Positions 53,398-63,550 of a DNA stretch of 64,000 nucleotides are shown here, piece after piece. The stretch is from Leptospira perolatii (lineage in GTDB: Bacteria > Spirochaetota > Leptospiria > Leptospirales > Leptospiraceae). The notes under the pieces were generated by a model, which worked only from the letters and a program-made list of their open reading frames with translations, ran no database searches and was not told the origin of the DNA. How positions within the stretch are numbered: position 1 is the stretch's first letter; the number at the start of each line of letters is the position of its first letter. The position numbers were made by a program, and so were the translations under genes. Location of the stretch: positions 62,001-126,000 of the forward strand of contig NZ_NPDZ01000002.1 of the NCBI RefSeq assembly GCF_002811875.1, given 5' to 3'.

Positions 53398-55938
53398 TCA
53401 TTCAGAACTCAATTTGAATTTTAAGTTGCGCAAAATTCGAAGCGGGTAAAAGGAACTCAGCCAGCCTAAAATCGGAGCAAATGTGAGAATGAATCCCGGC
53501 ATCCAAGGAAAAAAGGTAAAATGCAGAGTCCAACCGAACGCATTTTTGTTCACTACATACAGAATAATCGGCGAGACGACGAGTGATGTGAAAATTCCGA
53601 ACCATGCGCCGAAGCTGGTCAAGAATATACTTTCTGATTTTACGATAGTTCCCAGTTGCTCTTGCGATGCACCGAAATATTTGAGCACTCCTAAAACTCT
53701 TTGCTTATCGTAAAGATTATGCATTAAGGACGATAGTAGGGAAATAAAGGTGATAAAAAGCGCGGTCACTTTCACAGAATCCAGAATTCGAAATACTTTA
53801 TTGAGCTCCGTCACGTAAAGATTTTTCAGTTGGTCATGATCCAAGATGGAAATATCTTTCAGCTCCGGATCGCTATCCAAGAGATCTTTGAGTCTTCGGA
53901 TGGCGATTGTCTTTCCTTCCAGTGATCGAAACTCAGGCTTTAAAAACAGCTTCACTGAATTTAAGTCTCTGACCGGAAAAATTCTGGGATAAAAATTAAT
54001 ATCCATCATAACAGTTCCCTGTTCCGAGAAGAAATGCTCTTTGATTCCCCGAATCGTAAATACTTGAAAGCCGGTCTTGGTTCTTGAAGTAAGTGTATCA
54101 CCGACTTTCAGTTTGAACATAAATGCCATATTCGAAGAAATTAATATGTCTTTTTCTGAATGGACCAATCTTTCTAAGGAATCAGGTTTGCTTTTATAGG
54201 CGGAGAAATCGTAAGCCGCGATCAAAAAGACTCCGCGGTCAGTTTCAAACTTCTTATTCACCAAAAAGCCATCCAAACGATCTGAAAGTTCCAGTCGTGA
54301 AATTCTTTCCTTGAGAGTTGTAGGCACCCCTCCATGGATTCCGGATTGATAGTATCGATCATTGATTACTGTAAGATCTGCTTGAAATTCGTTTTCGACC
54401 CAATGGATTAAGCTGTATTTATAACTGTCCGTCAGAATAGTAAGACACACTACCAAGGAAACCGAGAGCATGATGGTTGCTGCAGTCAATGTGTTTCCGG
54501 TAGGATTATTTTTAAGTTCTTCTAGGCCCACTTTAACGAATAGGAAGGAGCGATCGCTCTTTTGAAATAACCTCAGGACGAAGTCTGAAAATTTTTCGAT
54601 CGAGTAGGGGAATGTGAGAGTAATGCCGATTACGATCCCGGCCAAGCCTATCAATCCTGCAAAAGGAATTTTTGAAGGAATCGGAATATTCGATATTCCT
54701 AATGAAACGAAAAATAAAATCAAACCTATGACTAAGGTTCTTTTTGTGGAAAAGTTTCGTTTCCCAGTTGTGGCGTCCCTGAGGATTGATAGTGGCGGAA
54801 TTTTACCTGCACGAATCGACGGTATGAGAGAGGAGAACGCGGAACCGAGCATTCCTAAGCTCCACGCGAGCAAATACTGAGAAGTAGAAATCGATGCGTA
54901 GGTGGACAAAAAGGATTTATCGACTAAAGGGGATTCCGGTCGAAAAAGATCCAACCCTGAAAAAAAAGTTCCGATAACTAATCCAAATAAACTCCCGACA
55001 GCTCCTAACAACAGAGACTGTCCTAAGAAAAGAAAAGTGGCCTCGTTGCTCCCTAAACCTAAAGTCCTTAGAATCCCTAACTCTTTTTCTCTGGAAAGAT
55101 AAAGTCCGGACATGGTATTCGAAACCATAAAGAAAGCGATTAAGAGCGAAATAAATGAGATGATCAGTAGATTGAGCTGAAAGGAACGGAGAGCATTCGC
55201 AGATTTTTCTTTGATTTCCTCCGAGGTTTCGATTGCAAAATTCTCTCCGGTAGCTCCCAAAATTTCCAGAAGCTTCCGTTTTGTGAATTGGACTTTTTCC
55301 TCTGGACAATCTAAGAGCAGATAATCTACACCCTGCTCAATATTCAATCTTTCTGATGTTTTGGAAAGATCCTCGATAATGATATACCCGCCTTCCAGAT
55401 CCAGAGGAGTAGTGTTTTTGAACTCAGTGGACTTTCCGCCCAATAGAATCGTAAAAGGCGCGCCTAAAAACTTTTGTTCCAATGCTTTGGATACAAAGGT
55501 GTGACTGTCAATAGGCTTGGGCTCGGTGTTGGAAATCTTCGAATCCGTTAATTCAGAATCCGATTTTAGTTTATTAAATTCTTTGGATAGATCTAAACCT
55601 ATATAGACAACTCTTAAGTTATCCGAAGTGATTCCATCTCTTTGTATCCTAGGAAGAATTCCGGTGATATGTCGGAGCTCCTTCGCATAGAAAATCTTTT
55701 CCATAACTTTCCACGGAATTGGTTGCCCTGGCTGGGAAGGGCCGACCTTGATTTTAGAATTTCCCTTAAAATAACCCATGGAAAAATCGATCAGAGATTT
55801 TTCTGCTCTAGATGCATTTGTAGAAGTGGACAGAAAGAGTCCTACTCCGAGAGATATACCGACCAATGCGAATACGATTCTAGGAATATGAGTCCTGAAA
55901 TACTCAAATAGAAAAAGAAAGTTTAATTGAAAGTTCAT
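53398..55938 (-). CDS. ABC exporter permease, FtsX/MacB family (846 residues)
   Basis: A large permease with an N-terminal helix (about 18-37), a periplasmic domain of about 230 residues, an FtsX block of three helices (about 255-390), a further helix pair, a second periplasmic domain and a final FtsX block (about 725-830). The two FtsX modules in one chain match the long AttFGH or YbbP-like type. It would export or extract lipoproteins or lipids using the ATPase whose stop overlaps its ATG (ATGA). The cargo is not evident. Confidence 0.85.
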   Translation of the reverse strand: MNFQLNFLFLFEYFRTHIPRIVFALVGISLGVGLFLSTSTNASRAEKSLIDFSMGYFKGNSKIKVGPSQPGQPIPWKVMEKIFYAKELRHITGILPRIQRDGITSDNLRVVYIGLDLSKEFNKLKSDSELTDSKISNTEPKPIDSHTFVSKALEQKFLGAPFTILLGGKSTEFKNTTPLDLEGGYIIIEDLSKTSERLNIEQGVDYLLLDCPEEKVQFTKRKLLEILGATGENFAIETSEEIKEKSANALRSFQLNLLIISFISLLIAFFMVSNTMSGLYLSREKELGILRTLGLGSNEATFLFLGQSLLLGAVGSLFGLVIGTFFSGLDLFRPESPLVDKSFLSTYASISTSQYLLAWSLGMLGSAFSSLIPSIRAGKIPPLSILRDATTGKRNFSTKRTLVIGLILFFVSLGISNIPIPSKIPFAGLIGLAGIVIGITLTFPYSIEKFSDFVLRLFQKSDRSFLFVKVGLEELKNNPTGNTLTAATIMLSVSLVVCLTILTDSYKYSLIHWVENEFQADLTVINDRYYQSGIHGGVPTTLKERISRLELSDRLDGFLVNKKFETDRGVFLIAAYDFSAYKSKPDSLERLVHSEKDILISSNMAFMFKLKVGDTLTSRTKTGFQVFTIRGIKEHFFSEQGTVMMDINFYPRIFPVRDLNSVKLFLKPEFRSLEGKTIAIRRLKDLLDSDPELKDISILDHDQLKNLYVTELNKVFRILDSVKVTALFITFISLLSSLMHNLYDKQRVLGVLKYFGASQEQLGTIVKSESIFLTSFGAWFGIFTSLVVSPIILYVVNKNAFGWTLHFTFFPWMPGFILTFAPILGWLSSFYPLRILRNLKFKLSSE

Positions 55939-56630
55939 TTGGAAAGGGAGCCTTGCGCATTCGATGCAAAGATCGTCCCGTCTTTCATTCCGAGCTGAAC
56001 CTGTCCCTTAGATCCTATATCTCTGTCGTGAGTGACCACAAACAGAGCAAACTTTTCCCTGTCTTGGAGCTCCAATAAAAGATCCAAAACTTTTTCTGCG
56101 TGAAAAGTGTCCAGGTTTCCGGTGGGCTCGTCTGCGAGAATAATGCTCGGCTTTTTGCTCAATGCTCTCGCGATCGCTACTCGTTGCTGCTCTCCGCCTG
56201 ACATTTCATCCGGCTTGTGAGTCCTTCTGTGCGAAAGACCTACCTTTTCTAAAGCGTCCTCAGCGATGGAGACTGCTTCCTTTTTTCCGATTCCGGAAAT
56301 ATAAAGCGGAATCGCTACATTTTCGATCGCATTCAAGTAAGGTAGTAGATGAAAGAATTGGAATATGATTCCGGTCTTTTCTCTTCTATACATCGTTAGC
56401 TGGTTCTGATCGAATTTCGTGATGTCCTTTCCATTCACCCATACTTCTCCGGAATCCGCAGAGTCAATGCCAGAAAGTATATTCAGAAAAGTAGATTTGC
56501 CTGAGCCGGAGGGGCCCATCAAAGTCACGAAAGTTGCCGGGATATCCAGTTCGATTCCTTTCAGCACTGGTGTATTGAACTTTCCGGATTGGTATGATTT
56601 TCTTAAGTTGCGAACGATGAGTCTATTCAA
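55935..56630 (-). CDS. ABC exporter ATP-binding subunit, LolD/MacB type
   Basis: A 231-residue ATPase of the LolD class. GPSGSGKST is Walker [16 protein letters not shown] the signature, [11 protein letters not shown]alker B and the D-loop, and VVTHDRDI the switch. It belongs with the FtsX-like permease downstream (4-base overlap). I set the start at TTG 56630, because AAAGGTG lies 5 bases upstream and the product then has the usual LolD length; the open frame extends 87 residues further but that part would be atypical. Confidence 0.88.
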   Translation of the reverse strand: MNRLIVRNLRKSYQSGKFNTPVLKGIELDIPATFVTLMGPSGSGKSTFLNILSGIDSADSGEVWVNGKDITKFDQNQLTMYRREKTGIIFQFFHLLPYLNAIENVAIPLYISGIGKKEAVSIAEDALEKVGLSHRRTHKPDEMSGGEQQRVAIARALSKKPSIILADEPTGNLDTFHAEKVLDLLLELQDREKFALFVVTHDRDIGSKGQVQLGMKDGTIFASNAQGSLSK

Positions 56631-56794
56631 GAGTGCACCTTTCACCTTGATACTGAGCAGCCAGGTGTTCCGCAAGGAAAAGAAATCGAAACAGAAGTGC
56701 CAATTAGTTTGGCCTAAAACAGAATAGGAAATAGAGGAAAAAAGTGTCGAGCGGGTTCCTTTTAGAAGAATCGGCTTAGTGCTCGAGTTCGATT

Positions 56795-57916
56795 TTATTT
56801 TGTAATGCGCGCGAAATCGATTCCTTGGTAATAGTGCCTCAGAATTTCTGCGTACGTATAGTTTTGTTTTGCCATTCCGTAGCTTCCCCATTGGCTTAAG
56901 CCCACTCCGTGTCCGGACCCCATTCCTTTCACCAAAAATCCATCCGAGTCTCTCTTGATCCCGAATCGTAGAGACTTGATGGAAGCACCCATTAGATTTC
57001 TAAATTCCTTTCCTTTCATCTTTGTGGAGCTTTCGGAACCAATGATTTCTACGAGGTCCACTCTACCGGAAGGAGTTCTAGAAAGAACCTGAACAGATTG
57101 GACAGAACCTACTCCAAGAGAACTCAAAGACTGGTCGATTTGATCTTGGCTCAGATTGGATTTCCATAAGAACTGTTCTCCCGAGTTATCGAACTCTGAA
57201 GAAACCGAATTCAAATAGGGCAGTCTTTTTCCTCCCCAGAGATTTTCCGGAGTTTCGGTTTTTCCTCCGCTGTTGGAGTGAAAGAAGGTGTGAATAGGAT
57301 CTCCTTCATATACTGCGAGTACGCCTTGGGTATCTTTGACTGCAGAAGTGGTCCTTGGATTTTCCTTTTGCATACCACCGTAAGCTTGAGAATTTACAGT
57401 GGCTTCTACATCAAAGCTGGATTCTTTTTTAGCGATCATCTCCCGCACCGCATAGGTTCTGGAACAAATCGCCTGTGCTTTGAGTGCTTCTTCTGGCCAG
57501 CCTGCAGGAACTTCCGAGGGAACCACTGAGTACAAATACTCTTCAATCGGAACTCTATTCAATACCAGAACTGATCCAGAATTTTCCGGAACCAGTACGA
57601 TTTCTCCTCTGTATTTTTTCCCCTTGTATTCCAATCCGGGATTTTCAGAAGAGAAGCGAATCGGGGCTCGTAATTTTCTGGCGTCGAGTGATACGATATC
57701 ATAAGCTCTTTTAATTAAGAGATTGTTAATGTCATACACGGAGATGGTGCCGTCCGCTTTCAGAATTAGATCTGATTCTGCCCTGCCTAAATAGACTCGG
57801 ATCGTTTCTACGGAATCTAGCTTGTGTGGCGTGTTCCATGGTCTGATGATGATCGTCCGGCAGCTGGATAAAAACAGAGGCAAGAATAGAATACAAAGAA
57901 TAACTCTAGAGATCAT
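56795..57916 (-). CDS. SpoIID/LytB-domain lipoprotein
   Basis: A 373-residue lipoprotein (signal peptide ending LFLSSC) with a SpoIID domain: [64 protein letters not shown] and [17 protein letters not shown] are the family blocks, and [19 protein letters not shown] closes it. SpoIID proteins are lytic transglycosylases acting on denuded glycan strands; non-sporulating bacteria use related forms in cell-wall remodelling. ATG 57916 has AGGT 9 bases upstream; TTG 57922 is an alternative. About 165 bases separate it from the ABC ATPase gene. Confidence 0.88.
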   Translation of the reverse strand: MISRVILCILFLPLFLSSCRTIIIRPWNTPHKLDSVETIRVYLGRAESDLILKADGTISVYDINNLLIKRAYDIVSLDARKLRAPIRFSSENPGLEYKGKKYRGEIVLVPENSGSVLVLNRVPIEEYLYSVVPSEVPAGWPEEALKAQAICSRTYAVREMIAKKESSFDVEATVNSQAYGGMQKENPRTTSAVKDTQGVLAVYEGDPIHTFFHSNSGGKTETPENLWGGKRLPYLNSVSSEFDNSGEQFLWKSNLSQDQIDQSLSSLGVGSVQSVQVLSRTPSGRVDLVEIIGSESSTKMKGKEFRNLMGASIKSLRFGIKRDSDGFLVKGMGSGHGVGLSQWGSYGMAKQNYTYAEILRHYYQGIDFARITK

Positions 57917-57976
57917 GTACAAGTACCTGGAAACTTCTATATTTGGTACATGTATCGTGCGAAAATCGAATCTGCT

Positions 57977-59323
57977 TCAGCGATTTTTCGGTACTAAATA
58001 AGCCAGAGACTCCAAATGAGGAGTTTGCGGGAATGGGTCGCAAACTAGGAGTTCCTTCATTTCATAGGAATTTTTGAGAATTTCCAAATCGGCTAGCTGT
58101 TTGGCCGGATTGCAAGAAACGTAAAAGATCTGCTTCGCCGGACGAGAATTTAGAAACTCTAATAGATCGATATTCAATCCGCTTCGGGGAGGATCAGCGA
58201 CAACCACGGATTCTTCCCAAGGCAAATTCGCAGATTCCATTTGTTCTACTCCCTTTTTGTGGAATAAGTCGAATCTCAAAATATTCAGATTCTTGTTAGG
58301 AAACTCAGAACTTAAACAAGATTTCGCGCTATCCACAGAAGAAGGAACGATATCGATCCCCAAAATATTTTGGAATTTTTCTCCAAATATTAGAGAAAAG
58401 AATCCACTTCCACAAAACAAATCCGCAAAGTTCTCCGCTTCGGAGATTTTGTTTCCGATGTATTTTAAGATTTTCTCAAATTCGATGGGATTCGGCTGAT
58501 AGAACCCGTCAAACGGGATTAGAATCTTTTTTCCGAGAATCGTGTCCTCCAAAGTGTCCTTTCCGCGGATTACTTTTGAAACTCCGTTTGCGGAAACTTC
58601 TCCCTTTTTACGATTGAAACAGAAGACTAGATTTTTCGCCCTAGATTGTACTTTTACAAATTCTGCGACCTTCTCCAGATTTTCATGGTTCAGAAAGTCT
58701 TCGGTAAAAGTCAGAATCGTCATTGAATCATCTGTCTGAACACCGGTTCTAAGTGTGATGTATTTCAAAAATCCTGATTCTGTCTTGCGATCATATTCGA
58801 TTCCTGGAAATTCCTGAAAAAGGATTCGGAGAGAATTCATCTCATGGTTTGCCCAGTCAGATTGAATTTCGCATTTTGAAATCGGGATAACTTTCCTGAA
58901 GTTTCCAGACATTCTGAGTCCGATCGTACCATTCGGGAAAACCGCAAAGTCCATTCGGTTTCGATACGAGTAGGGCTTTTCTGCGGGCAGTGCTTGGATC
59001 TTTTCGAAGCCTAGAGAATGAGCTCCTTCCAGAATCGGTCTGGACTTAAGTTCGAATTGTTCCTGATACGGGATATGTTGCCCGGAACAACCTCCGCATT
59101 CGCCGAAATGAGAACAGTGAGGATTTTCTACTCTAGGTTGGATTTCCTTTGGATTCCACCTAAAAAAGAATTTTCGTTTCCCGAAGCGAAGTACTTCATA
59201 CTTGTCGCCCGGAAGAGAATAAGGAATTTCAATTGTTTTAGTATCTGCTTTGCCTATTCCTTTGAGATTCGGAAGTATAGATTGGATATTTACGATTCCG
59301 TAATTTACAGGAACTTGATTCAT
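57977..59323 (-). CDS. RlmD/RumA-like 23S rRNA (uracil-5)-methyltransferase
   Basis: A 448-residue enzyme. An N-terminal TRAM-like domain is followed by CSHFGECGGCSGQ and KCEIQ, the four cysteines that hold a 4Fe-4S cluster in RlmD-type enzymes. The SAM domain has FADLFCGSGFFSL, VVADPPRSGL and the catalytic VSCNPAKQLADL. It would make 5-methyluridine in 23S rRNA (RlmD/RlmC) or tRNA (TrmA-like); the Fe-S cluster favours the rRNA type. ATG 59323 lies 8 bases after the previous stop; no good ribosome site, so coupling is likely. Confidence 0.9.
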   Translation of the reverse strand: MNQVPVNYGIVNIQSILPNLKGIGKADTKTIEIPYSLPGDKYEVLRFGKRKFFFRWNPKEIQPRVENPHCSHFGECGGCSGQHIPYQEQFELKSRPILEGAHSLGFEKIQALPAEKPYSYRNRMDFAVFPNGTIGLRMSGNFRKVIPISKCEIQSDWANHEMNSLRILFQEFPGIEYDRKTESGFLKYITLRTGVQTDDSMTILTFTEDFLNHENLEKVAEFVKVQSRAKNLVFCFNRKKGEVSANGVSKVIRGKDTLEDTILGKKILIPFDGFYQPNPIEFEKILKYIGNKISEAENFADLFCGSGFFSLIFGEKFQNILGIDIVPSSVDSAKSCLSSEFPNKNLNILRFDLFHKKGVEQMESANLPWEESVVVADPPRSGLNIDLLEFLNSRPAKQIFYVSCNPAKQLADLEILKNSYEMKELLVCDPFPQTPHLESLAYLVPKNR

Positions 59324-59330
59324 CGACAAA

Positions 59331-59771
59331 TCAGCGAATCTCTATATTCTCCAATCCTTGGTTGGAAAAGATTTCTTCATACTTGGTGATATAAGGAGCT
59401 TCTTTTTCGATTCTTTCCTCTATTGCCATCTGCGAGATTGCTTCTTCTCCATACTCTCTTAGGAAATCTCTCCGGCCCATTCTATGAATCAGTTCGTCCC
59501 AAAATAATTCATTATCATACTCGCTGATGATTTCGAAAATATCGGTTTGGTCTTCAAATTTGCGAGTAGGGTAATATACATTTTCTTCGGTATCATATTC
59601 AACGAAATCTTGCTTTCCGAAGTCCTTTGCAAAGGATAGTATATATTGTTCTAGTTCCGCGTAGACTCCGGTTTCCTCGCTTCCTTCTTCAAAAGCGTTG
59701 ATCATCCAACTCGAGATGGCGATGGACTTTATTAGAGTTTCGTACTGGCCTTGCGTGAACTCGATTTTCAT
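59331..59771 (-). CDS. Acidic protein of unknown function
   Basis: A 146-residue, strongly acidic cytosolic protein with many Glu and aromatic residues, consistent with a compact helical fold (YETLIKSIAISSWMINAFEEGSE, then FEIISEYDNELFWDELIHRMGRRDFLREYGEEAISQM). There is no signal peptide. It lies 8 bases upstream of the RlmD-like gene and is probably the first gene of that unit. I do not recognise a family. Confidence 0.65.
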   Translation of the reverse strand: MKIEFTQGQYETLIKSIAISSWMINAFEEGSEETGVYAELEQYILSFAKDFGKQDFVEYDTEENVYYPTRKFEDQTDIFEIISEYDNELFWDELIHRMGRRDFLREYGEEAISQMAIEERIEKEAPYITKYEEIFSNQGLENIEIR

Positions 59772-60102
59772 AGGATATCCTCGGTTTGGACAGTATTACA
59801 GCAAGTATCGCTAGTTCCAGAAGATTTTATTTTCCACCCAGGCTCGAAATCGACTCAAGGCCTAAAAAATCCCAGTTTTTCGAGTACTACTCAATCAGTG
59901 GATTTGCTTTGTGATCTAACTTCTTAGGTGTAATTGAATTTGCGGCTCGATAGCAGATTTTAGCAGAAGTAAATATATACTAATTTCAAATATTCCAGAC
60001 AAGGATGATTGAGAAATATATTGTTCCTTTTCAGAGTAAACTTATTGACCATGATTACTGCTTCATTCCAATTGTGAGAAATTTTTAAAATGAGGATCTA
60101 GG
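59772..60102. other. Intergenic region between divergent genes, no gene seen
   Basis: The 331 bases hold no convincing frame. They should contain promoters for the acidic protein (minus) and the lipoprotein pair (plus). A TTGACC hexamer at 60045-60050 is a possible -35 box for the plus-strand gene, but no clear -10 follows. I see no repeats or RNA structures. Confidence 0.5.
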
Positions 60103-60519
60103 ATGAAAAAATATATTCTTCTCCTACTTGCAGTTGCAGCTTTAGCGGCAACGAACTGTACATACAAATACAAAGATGTTCCACAAGTAGGAACTTCGGT
60201 ACTTCGACTCGCGGAAGCAGATTATACTGTTGGCGCAGAAACTTCCGGAAAAGCATGTGGCTTTTATCTGTTCCACCTGGTGAATCTTCCTAGCCTTTTT
60301 GGAAGCAACGAAGGTGACGTGGGAGGAAGCGCTTTTACTAGAACGATCGAAGCACAAGCAAATTATGATGCACTTTCAAAACTAGAAGGCGCTACTTACA
60401 TCGTTCATCCAAAATATGAGAGCGAAAGCACTGCGTATTTCATTTTCGGAAACAGCACTTGCGTAACGGTAAAAGCTCGAGCCATTACATTAAAGAACGG
60501 TCCAGTCTCCTCCAAGTAA
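60103..60519 (+). CDS. Small lipoprotein A of a paralogous pair
   Basis: A 138-residue lipoprotein with lipobox ATNC and a mature domain starting TYKYKDVPQVGTSVLRLAEADYTVGAETSGKAC and ending in STCVTVKARAITL. Two cysteines frame a helix-strand module (AQANYDALSKLEGATYIVHPKYESESTAYFIFGN). The next gene repeats both blocks, so they are paralogues. A GAGG-type ribosome site precedes the ATG. The role is unknown; lipid-anchored in the periplasm or on the surface. Confidence 0.75.
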   Translation: MKKYILLLLAVAALAATNCTYKYKDVPQVGTSVLRLAEADYTVGAETSGKACGFYLFHLVNLPSLFGSNEGDVGGSAFTRTIEAQANYDALSKLEGATYIVHPKYESESTAYFIFGNSTCVTVKARAITLKNGPVSSK

Positions 60520-60532
60520 TCGGGAGGCCGAC

Positions 60533-61276
60533 ATGAGATTTTTTGTTTTAGTGTTGTTGGGAATCGGTGCAGTTAGTTGCACTTTCTCGACTAAACATGT
60601 ACCGACCGTTTTTACTCCTGAGCTTAGATTCGCAAAGGCAGATTATACGATAGGTGTAGAAACATCTGCCAAGGCATGTCTTTGGGAAGGGCAGGTTCAT
60701 ACTCCTTTTATAAATAGAACCTACCATAGAGCATTCTCCGAACAGTTTCCTTTTTATTACGAAGGGGTTGTTCTGCAGAATCCTGAATATGAAGGTGTTC
60801 CTATAAAAGAGGCTACCCTTGCGGAGACAAACCAGTTGAGCACGGAAGAGGGTGTTGCAGGAGTTGGGATTTTAGGACCGATCGGTACTTTTTTCAGAGC
60901 GCTTGCGGACCTAAATATTCGAATCTTGACTTTGAACCAAGTGAACATCTCGAACGAGACCGAAAAACTGGAAAGCCAAGTAGGGTATGAGGTCGACAAG
61001 AACACAAACCGCGGGATGCACTACCATGCTCCGTATACCTATGCTAAATCTGCTATGAATATAGTTCAGGCTTTGGCTGTTCATAGAGCTTTGGAAAAAG
61101 TCGAGGCTGACTATCTAGTCGATATGACCATCGACTATCAGGACACTTCGTTTCTATTCTTTTTCGGGGATGTCTGTGCTACCATAAAGGCGAGAGGAGT
61201 GAGGATGACCGGACCTATGATGGCGTCCAAGGAATCTTCTGGCTCTCAACCAAAAGGCGGTAAAAAAGGAAGATAA
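60533..61276 (+). CDS. Lipoprotein B of a paralogous pair, with an insertion
   Basis: A 247-residue lipoprotein (lipobox AVSC). It shares LRFAKADYTIGVETSAKAC at the start and the ALEKVEADYLVDMTIDYQDTSFLFFFGDVCATIKARGVRM end with lipoprotein A. About 105 additional residues between these blocks include a hydrophobic segment (GVAGVGILGPIGTFFRAL) that may be an insertion. It lies 13 bases after lipoprotein A. A strong terminator follows, so the pair forms its own unit. Confidence 0.75.
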   Translation: MRFFVLVLLGIGAVSCTFSTKHVPTVFTPELRFAKADYTIGVETSAKACLWEGQVHTPFINRTYHRAFSEQFPFYYEGVVLQNPEYEGVPIKEATLAETNQLSTEEGVAGVGILGPIGTFFRALADLNIRILTLNQVNISNETEKLESQVGYEVDKNTNRGMHYHAPYTYAKSAMNIVQALAVHRALEKVEADYLVDMTIDYQDTSFLFFFGDVCATIKARGVRMTGPMMASKESSGSQPKGGKKGR

Positions 61277-61332
61277 TAGATTTATAATATTCCTATTCTC
61301 GAATAGGTTTTGAAGGATTCTATTAGGCAAGT

Positions 61333-61360
61333 AAAAGCCGGGTTTTATCGCCCGGCTTTT
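61333..61360. terminator. Intrinsic terminator after the lipoprotein pair
   Basis: AAAAGCCGGG (61333-61342) and CCCGGCTTTT (61351-61360) form a perfect 10-base stem with an 8-base loop, followed by CTTTTTAT. It lies between convergent genes and may act in both directions. Confidence 0.88.
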
Positions 61361-61390
61361 CTTTTTATGAACAGATTGCGAGGAAGAGTA

Positions 61391-62197
61391 TTAAAAGAAG
61401 TCAGAAAAGTCCTGCTCCACAGAATTCTGTAGTTTGCCGATTTCCTGGTAGTATTCTGAGGAGTTTACGCTGGGTTTTAGGGGAGACTTCCATTTTTTAT
61501 CAAAAAAAGCATCCGCTACTACTCTTTTGGACTCTATGTCGTAGACTAGGATCTGCACTCCGATTCTTGCACCGGCCATGCAGCCCCAGTCCTGTCCGAT
61601 AAACCAACCAGCGTTATTTCCATAGTAGTATTGAACAAGAGGAATGATCGCGTATTTAGCTCCGGATTTGGACAACGCTTCCGAGGATTCCTTGGAAAGC
61701 TCTTCAAAAATATATTCGATTTTCGGAACATTGATATTATCCTGGCCGTTGTCTTCGGAAAGACTATAATCTTTTCTTAATTTCGGTTTTTGGAATGTAA
61801 TTTTTGAAGAATACGGGCTTAAATTGTAAGCCTTTTTTCTCAGAAGCGAAGAAATGGAGGAATCAATCCAATCGGAAGAAAGCTTTCGAAACTCGCTCTG
61901 ACTTTTCAATTCTATATTTTTTGTAGTAGTTTGTACTCCGAGATCCTTTTGGATTCTGACAAGGCCTCCGCTGAAATATACAAAGCCGACAAATGTATTT
62001 GCTTCATAAATCTCCATCGGTTTAGAAAGTCCCGCTAATTCGTTCACATAGGAAGCGGGTAGTAATAGTAATTTCTCTTTTTGCCAATTTCTATCTTTAG
62101 GATTTTGCCGAACTTGAAACTTAGGAGAGGAACAGGAAATAAATACAAAAAGGATTTCCAGGAAGAAAAGGTAAAAAGGGATTAACTTTGATTTCAT
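61391..62197 (-). CDS. Lipoprotein of unknown function
   Basis: A 268-residue lipoprotein with lipobox VFISC. After a linker there are strands and helices (KEKLLLLPASYVNELAG, YEANTFVGFVYFSGGLVRIQ) and a C-terminal part with GAKYAIIPLVQYYYGNNAGWFIGQDWGCMAGARIGVQILVYDIESKRVVADAFFDKKW, a beta-alpha pattern that recalls periplasmic substrate-binding or CsgG/GNA1162-like lipoproteins. No family is certain. It lies 56 bases downstream of the TPR gene on the same strand. Confidence 0.65.
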   Translation of the reverse strand: MKSKLIPFYLFFLEILFVFISCSSPKFQVRQNPKDRNWQKEKLLLLPASYVNELAGLSKPMEIYEANTFVGFVYFSGGLVRIQKDLGVQTTTKNIELKSQSEFRKLSSDWIDSSISSLLRKKAYNLSPYSSKITFQKPKLRKDYSLSEDNGQDNINVPKIEYIFEELSKESSEALSKSGAKYAIIPLVQYYYGNNAGWFIGQDWGCMAGARIGVQILVYDIESKRVVADAFFDKKWKSPLKPSVNSSEYYQEIGKLQNSVEQDFSDFF

Positions 62198-62253
62198 GAT
62201 CTGATGGAAAGCTTTGTGATTGCCGTTAAAGTCGCAAGCGAATTCGCTTTCTA

Positions 62254-63417
62254 TCAGCGGTTTTCCAAGTAATAAGAAAAGGTTTTATCTAAATAGTACG
62301 GACCTGCGAATCTGGAAAAATCTCTTTCTAATTCCTCACCTCTGAGTTCGAGGTACATTTCCTTCCACTCTTTGGCAAGTGTGTTTGCTTCTCCTTCTGT
62401 TTCGGAGTCCTGCAATACATGGATTGCAAACACTAGAATTTCCCAGTTGAATCCGGTCTGTCTTAAGACTGAGTCCCATTCCTCGGAGCTCAGAGATTTT
62501 TTAGAGAGCAAAATCTCTTCCAGAAGTTCTATTGCGTGGACGTCTTTAGAAGCGCCATTTTGCACATAGATCCTTCGAATCGGCATTAGATAATCTTTAT
62601 CCAAGAACATGGACTGTTCTAAAGCTAATAAGTAGGACCTCCTGGCCATTGCACCTGCTTGCACAAATTTCCTCTTATCTAAGTATTCCATGGTCAGTTC
62701 GTGGTGATAGATAGGATCTTCTCTAAAGATCGCAGCTCGGTCTAAAAGTCCATTCTCGTAAGAGGTCTGATCTTTTGCTTTTTTGGAAGATAGGCAAATT
62801 CTATGTAGCTGACGGTTCCTAGGAAAATACGGAAGAAATCTGGAACAACGATCCAGCACTTCCTTGTGCTGGCTCTTCTCTTGAAAGCCTCGTATCTCAT
62901 CTAGTAGTGCAGAAATTTCAGCCTTGTACGGATTGTTGAATTCTAGGTCCGAGAGATTCTGTTTATAGTACTCTAAGTTGCCTATTTTCGAGGCCCATAT
63001 TACAGCTCTGTAACGTAGATTGATGTCGTCTGGATTTCGGGCCAAAAGAACTCTGGATGTATTGAGTGCCTTATCCGCTATCCGGAGAGAATCGTAGAGA
63101 TCAGTCATTTCTCTTAGCAATGCGTTCTGTTCTGGCTGTAACCGAATGCTCGCTTCGAAACTCTTTAATGCTTCTAAGTCTTCCCCTTTTCCCAACAAGG
63201 CCTTTCCTTGGATCCAGTAATAACGGGCGTCCCTCGGATACTCGGATTCATCTGCGATCCTGAGTTTGTCCAGGGCTTGCTCATACCTTGTCCTTTCCAA
63301 CTCCTCGGTTGCCTGCTGGATCAGCTCTTCCCAAGAAAAGGTTGAACTCAAGGGCTGTACAGATTTTATAGTGCAAAAACCTAAAAAGAACCAAATGGAA
63401 AGAGTTCGTTTTGTCAC
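62254..63417 (-). CDS. Exported TPR-repeat protein
   Basis: A 387-residue protein with a signal peptide (LSIWFFLGFCTIKSVQPLSS) and several tetratricopeptide repeats in the first 200 residues (YEQALDKLRIADESEYPRDARYYWIQGKALLGKGEDLEALKSFEASIRLQPEQ), then a helical C-terminal half. TPR proteins act as protein-protein scaffolds. The start is GTG with AGGAGAG upstream. Its neighbour downstream is a lipoprotein gene, so both probably work in the envelope. Partners unknown. Confidence 0.8.
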   Translation of the reverse strand: MTKRTLSIWFFLGFCTIKSVQPLSSTFSWEELIQQATEELERTRYEQALDKLRIADESEYPRDARYYWIQGKALLGKGEDLEALKSFEASIRLQPEQNALLREMTDLYDSLRIADKALNTSRVLLARNPDDINLRYRAVIWASKIGNLEYYKQNLSDLEFNNPYKAEISALLDEIRGFQEKSQHKEVLDRCSRFLPYFPRNRQLHRICLSSKKAKDQTSYENGLLDRAAIFREDPIYHHELTMEYLDKRKFVQAGAMARRSYLLALEQSMFLDKDYLMPIRRIYVQNGASKDVHAIELLEEILLSKKSLSSEEWDSVLRQTGFNWEILVFAIHVLQDSETEGEANTLAKEWKEMYLELRGEELERDFSRFAGPYYLDKTFSYYLENR

Positions 63418-63550
63418 TGGAAGACTCTCCTAGAAGATAACTTTCTGAGTATCGGCTTTCGGACTATGTTAGGGGCAAAGCCCATCGGCAGTTCCTTTTC
63501 CATCTTTTTAAACCATCGGACATTTAAAAAAAAACAAGAGGTTTCCCTGA

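Noticed and set aside
56631..56891. N-terminal 87-residue extension of the LolD-like ATPase
   Set aside because: It runs into the SpoIID gene, lacks family similarity, and the TTG at 56630 has a suitable ribosome site and gives a normal length.
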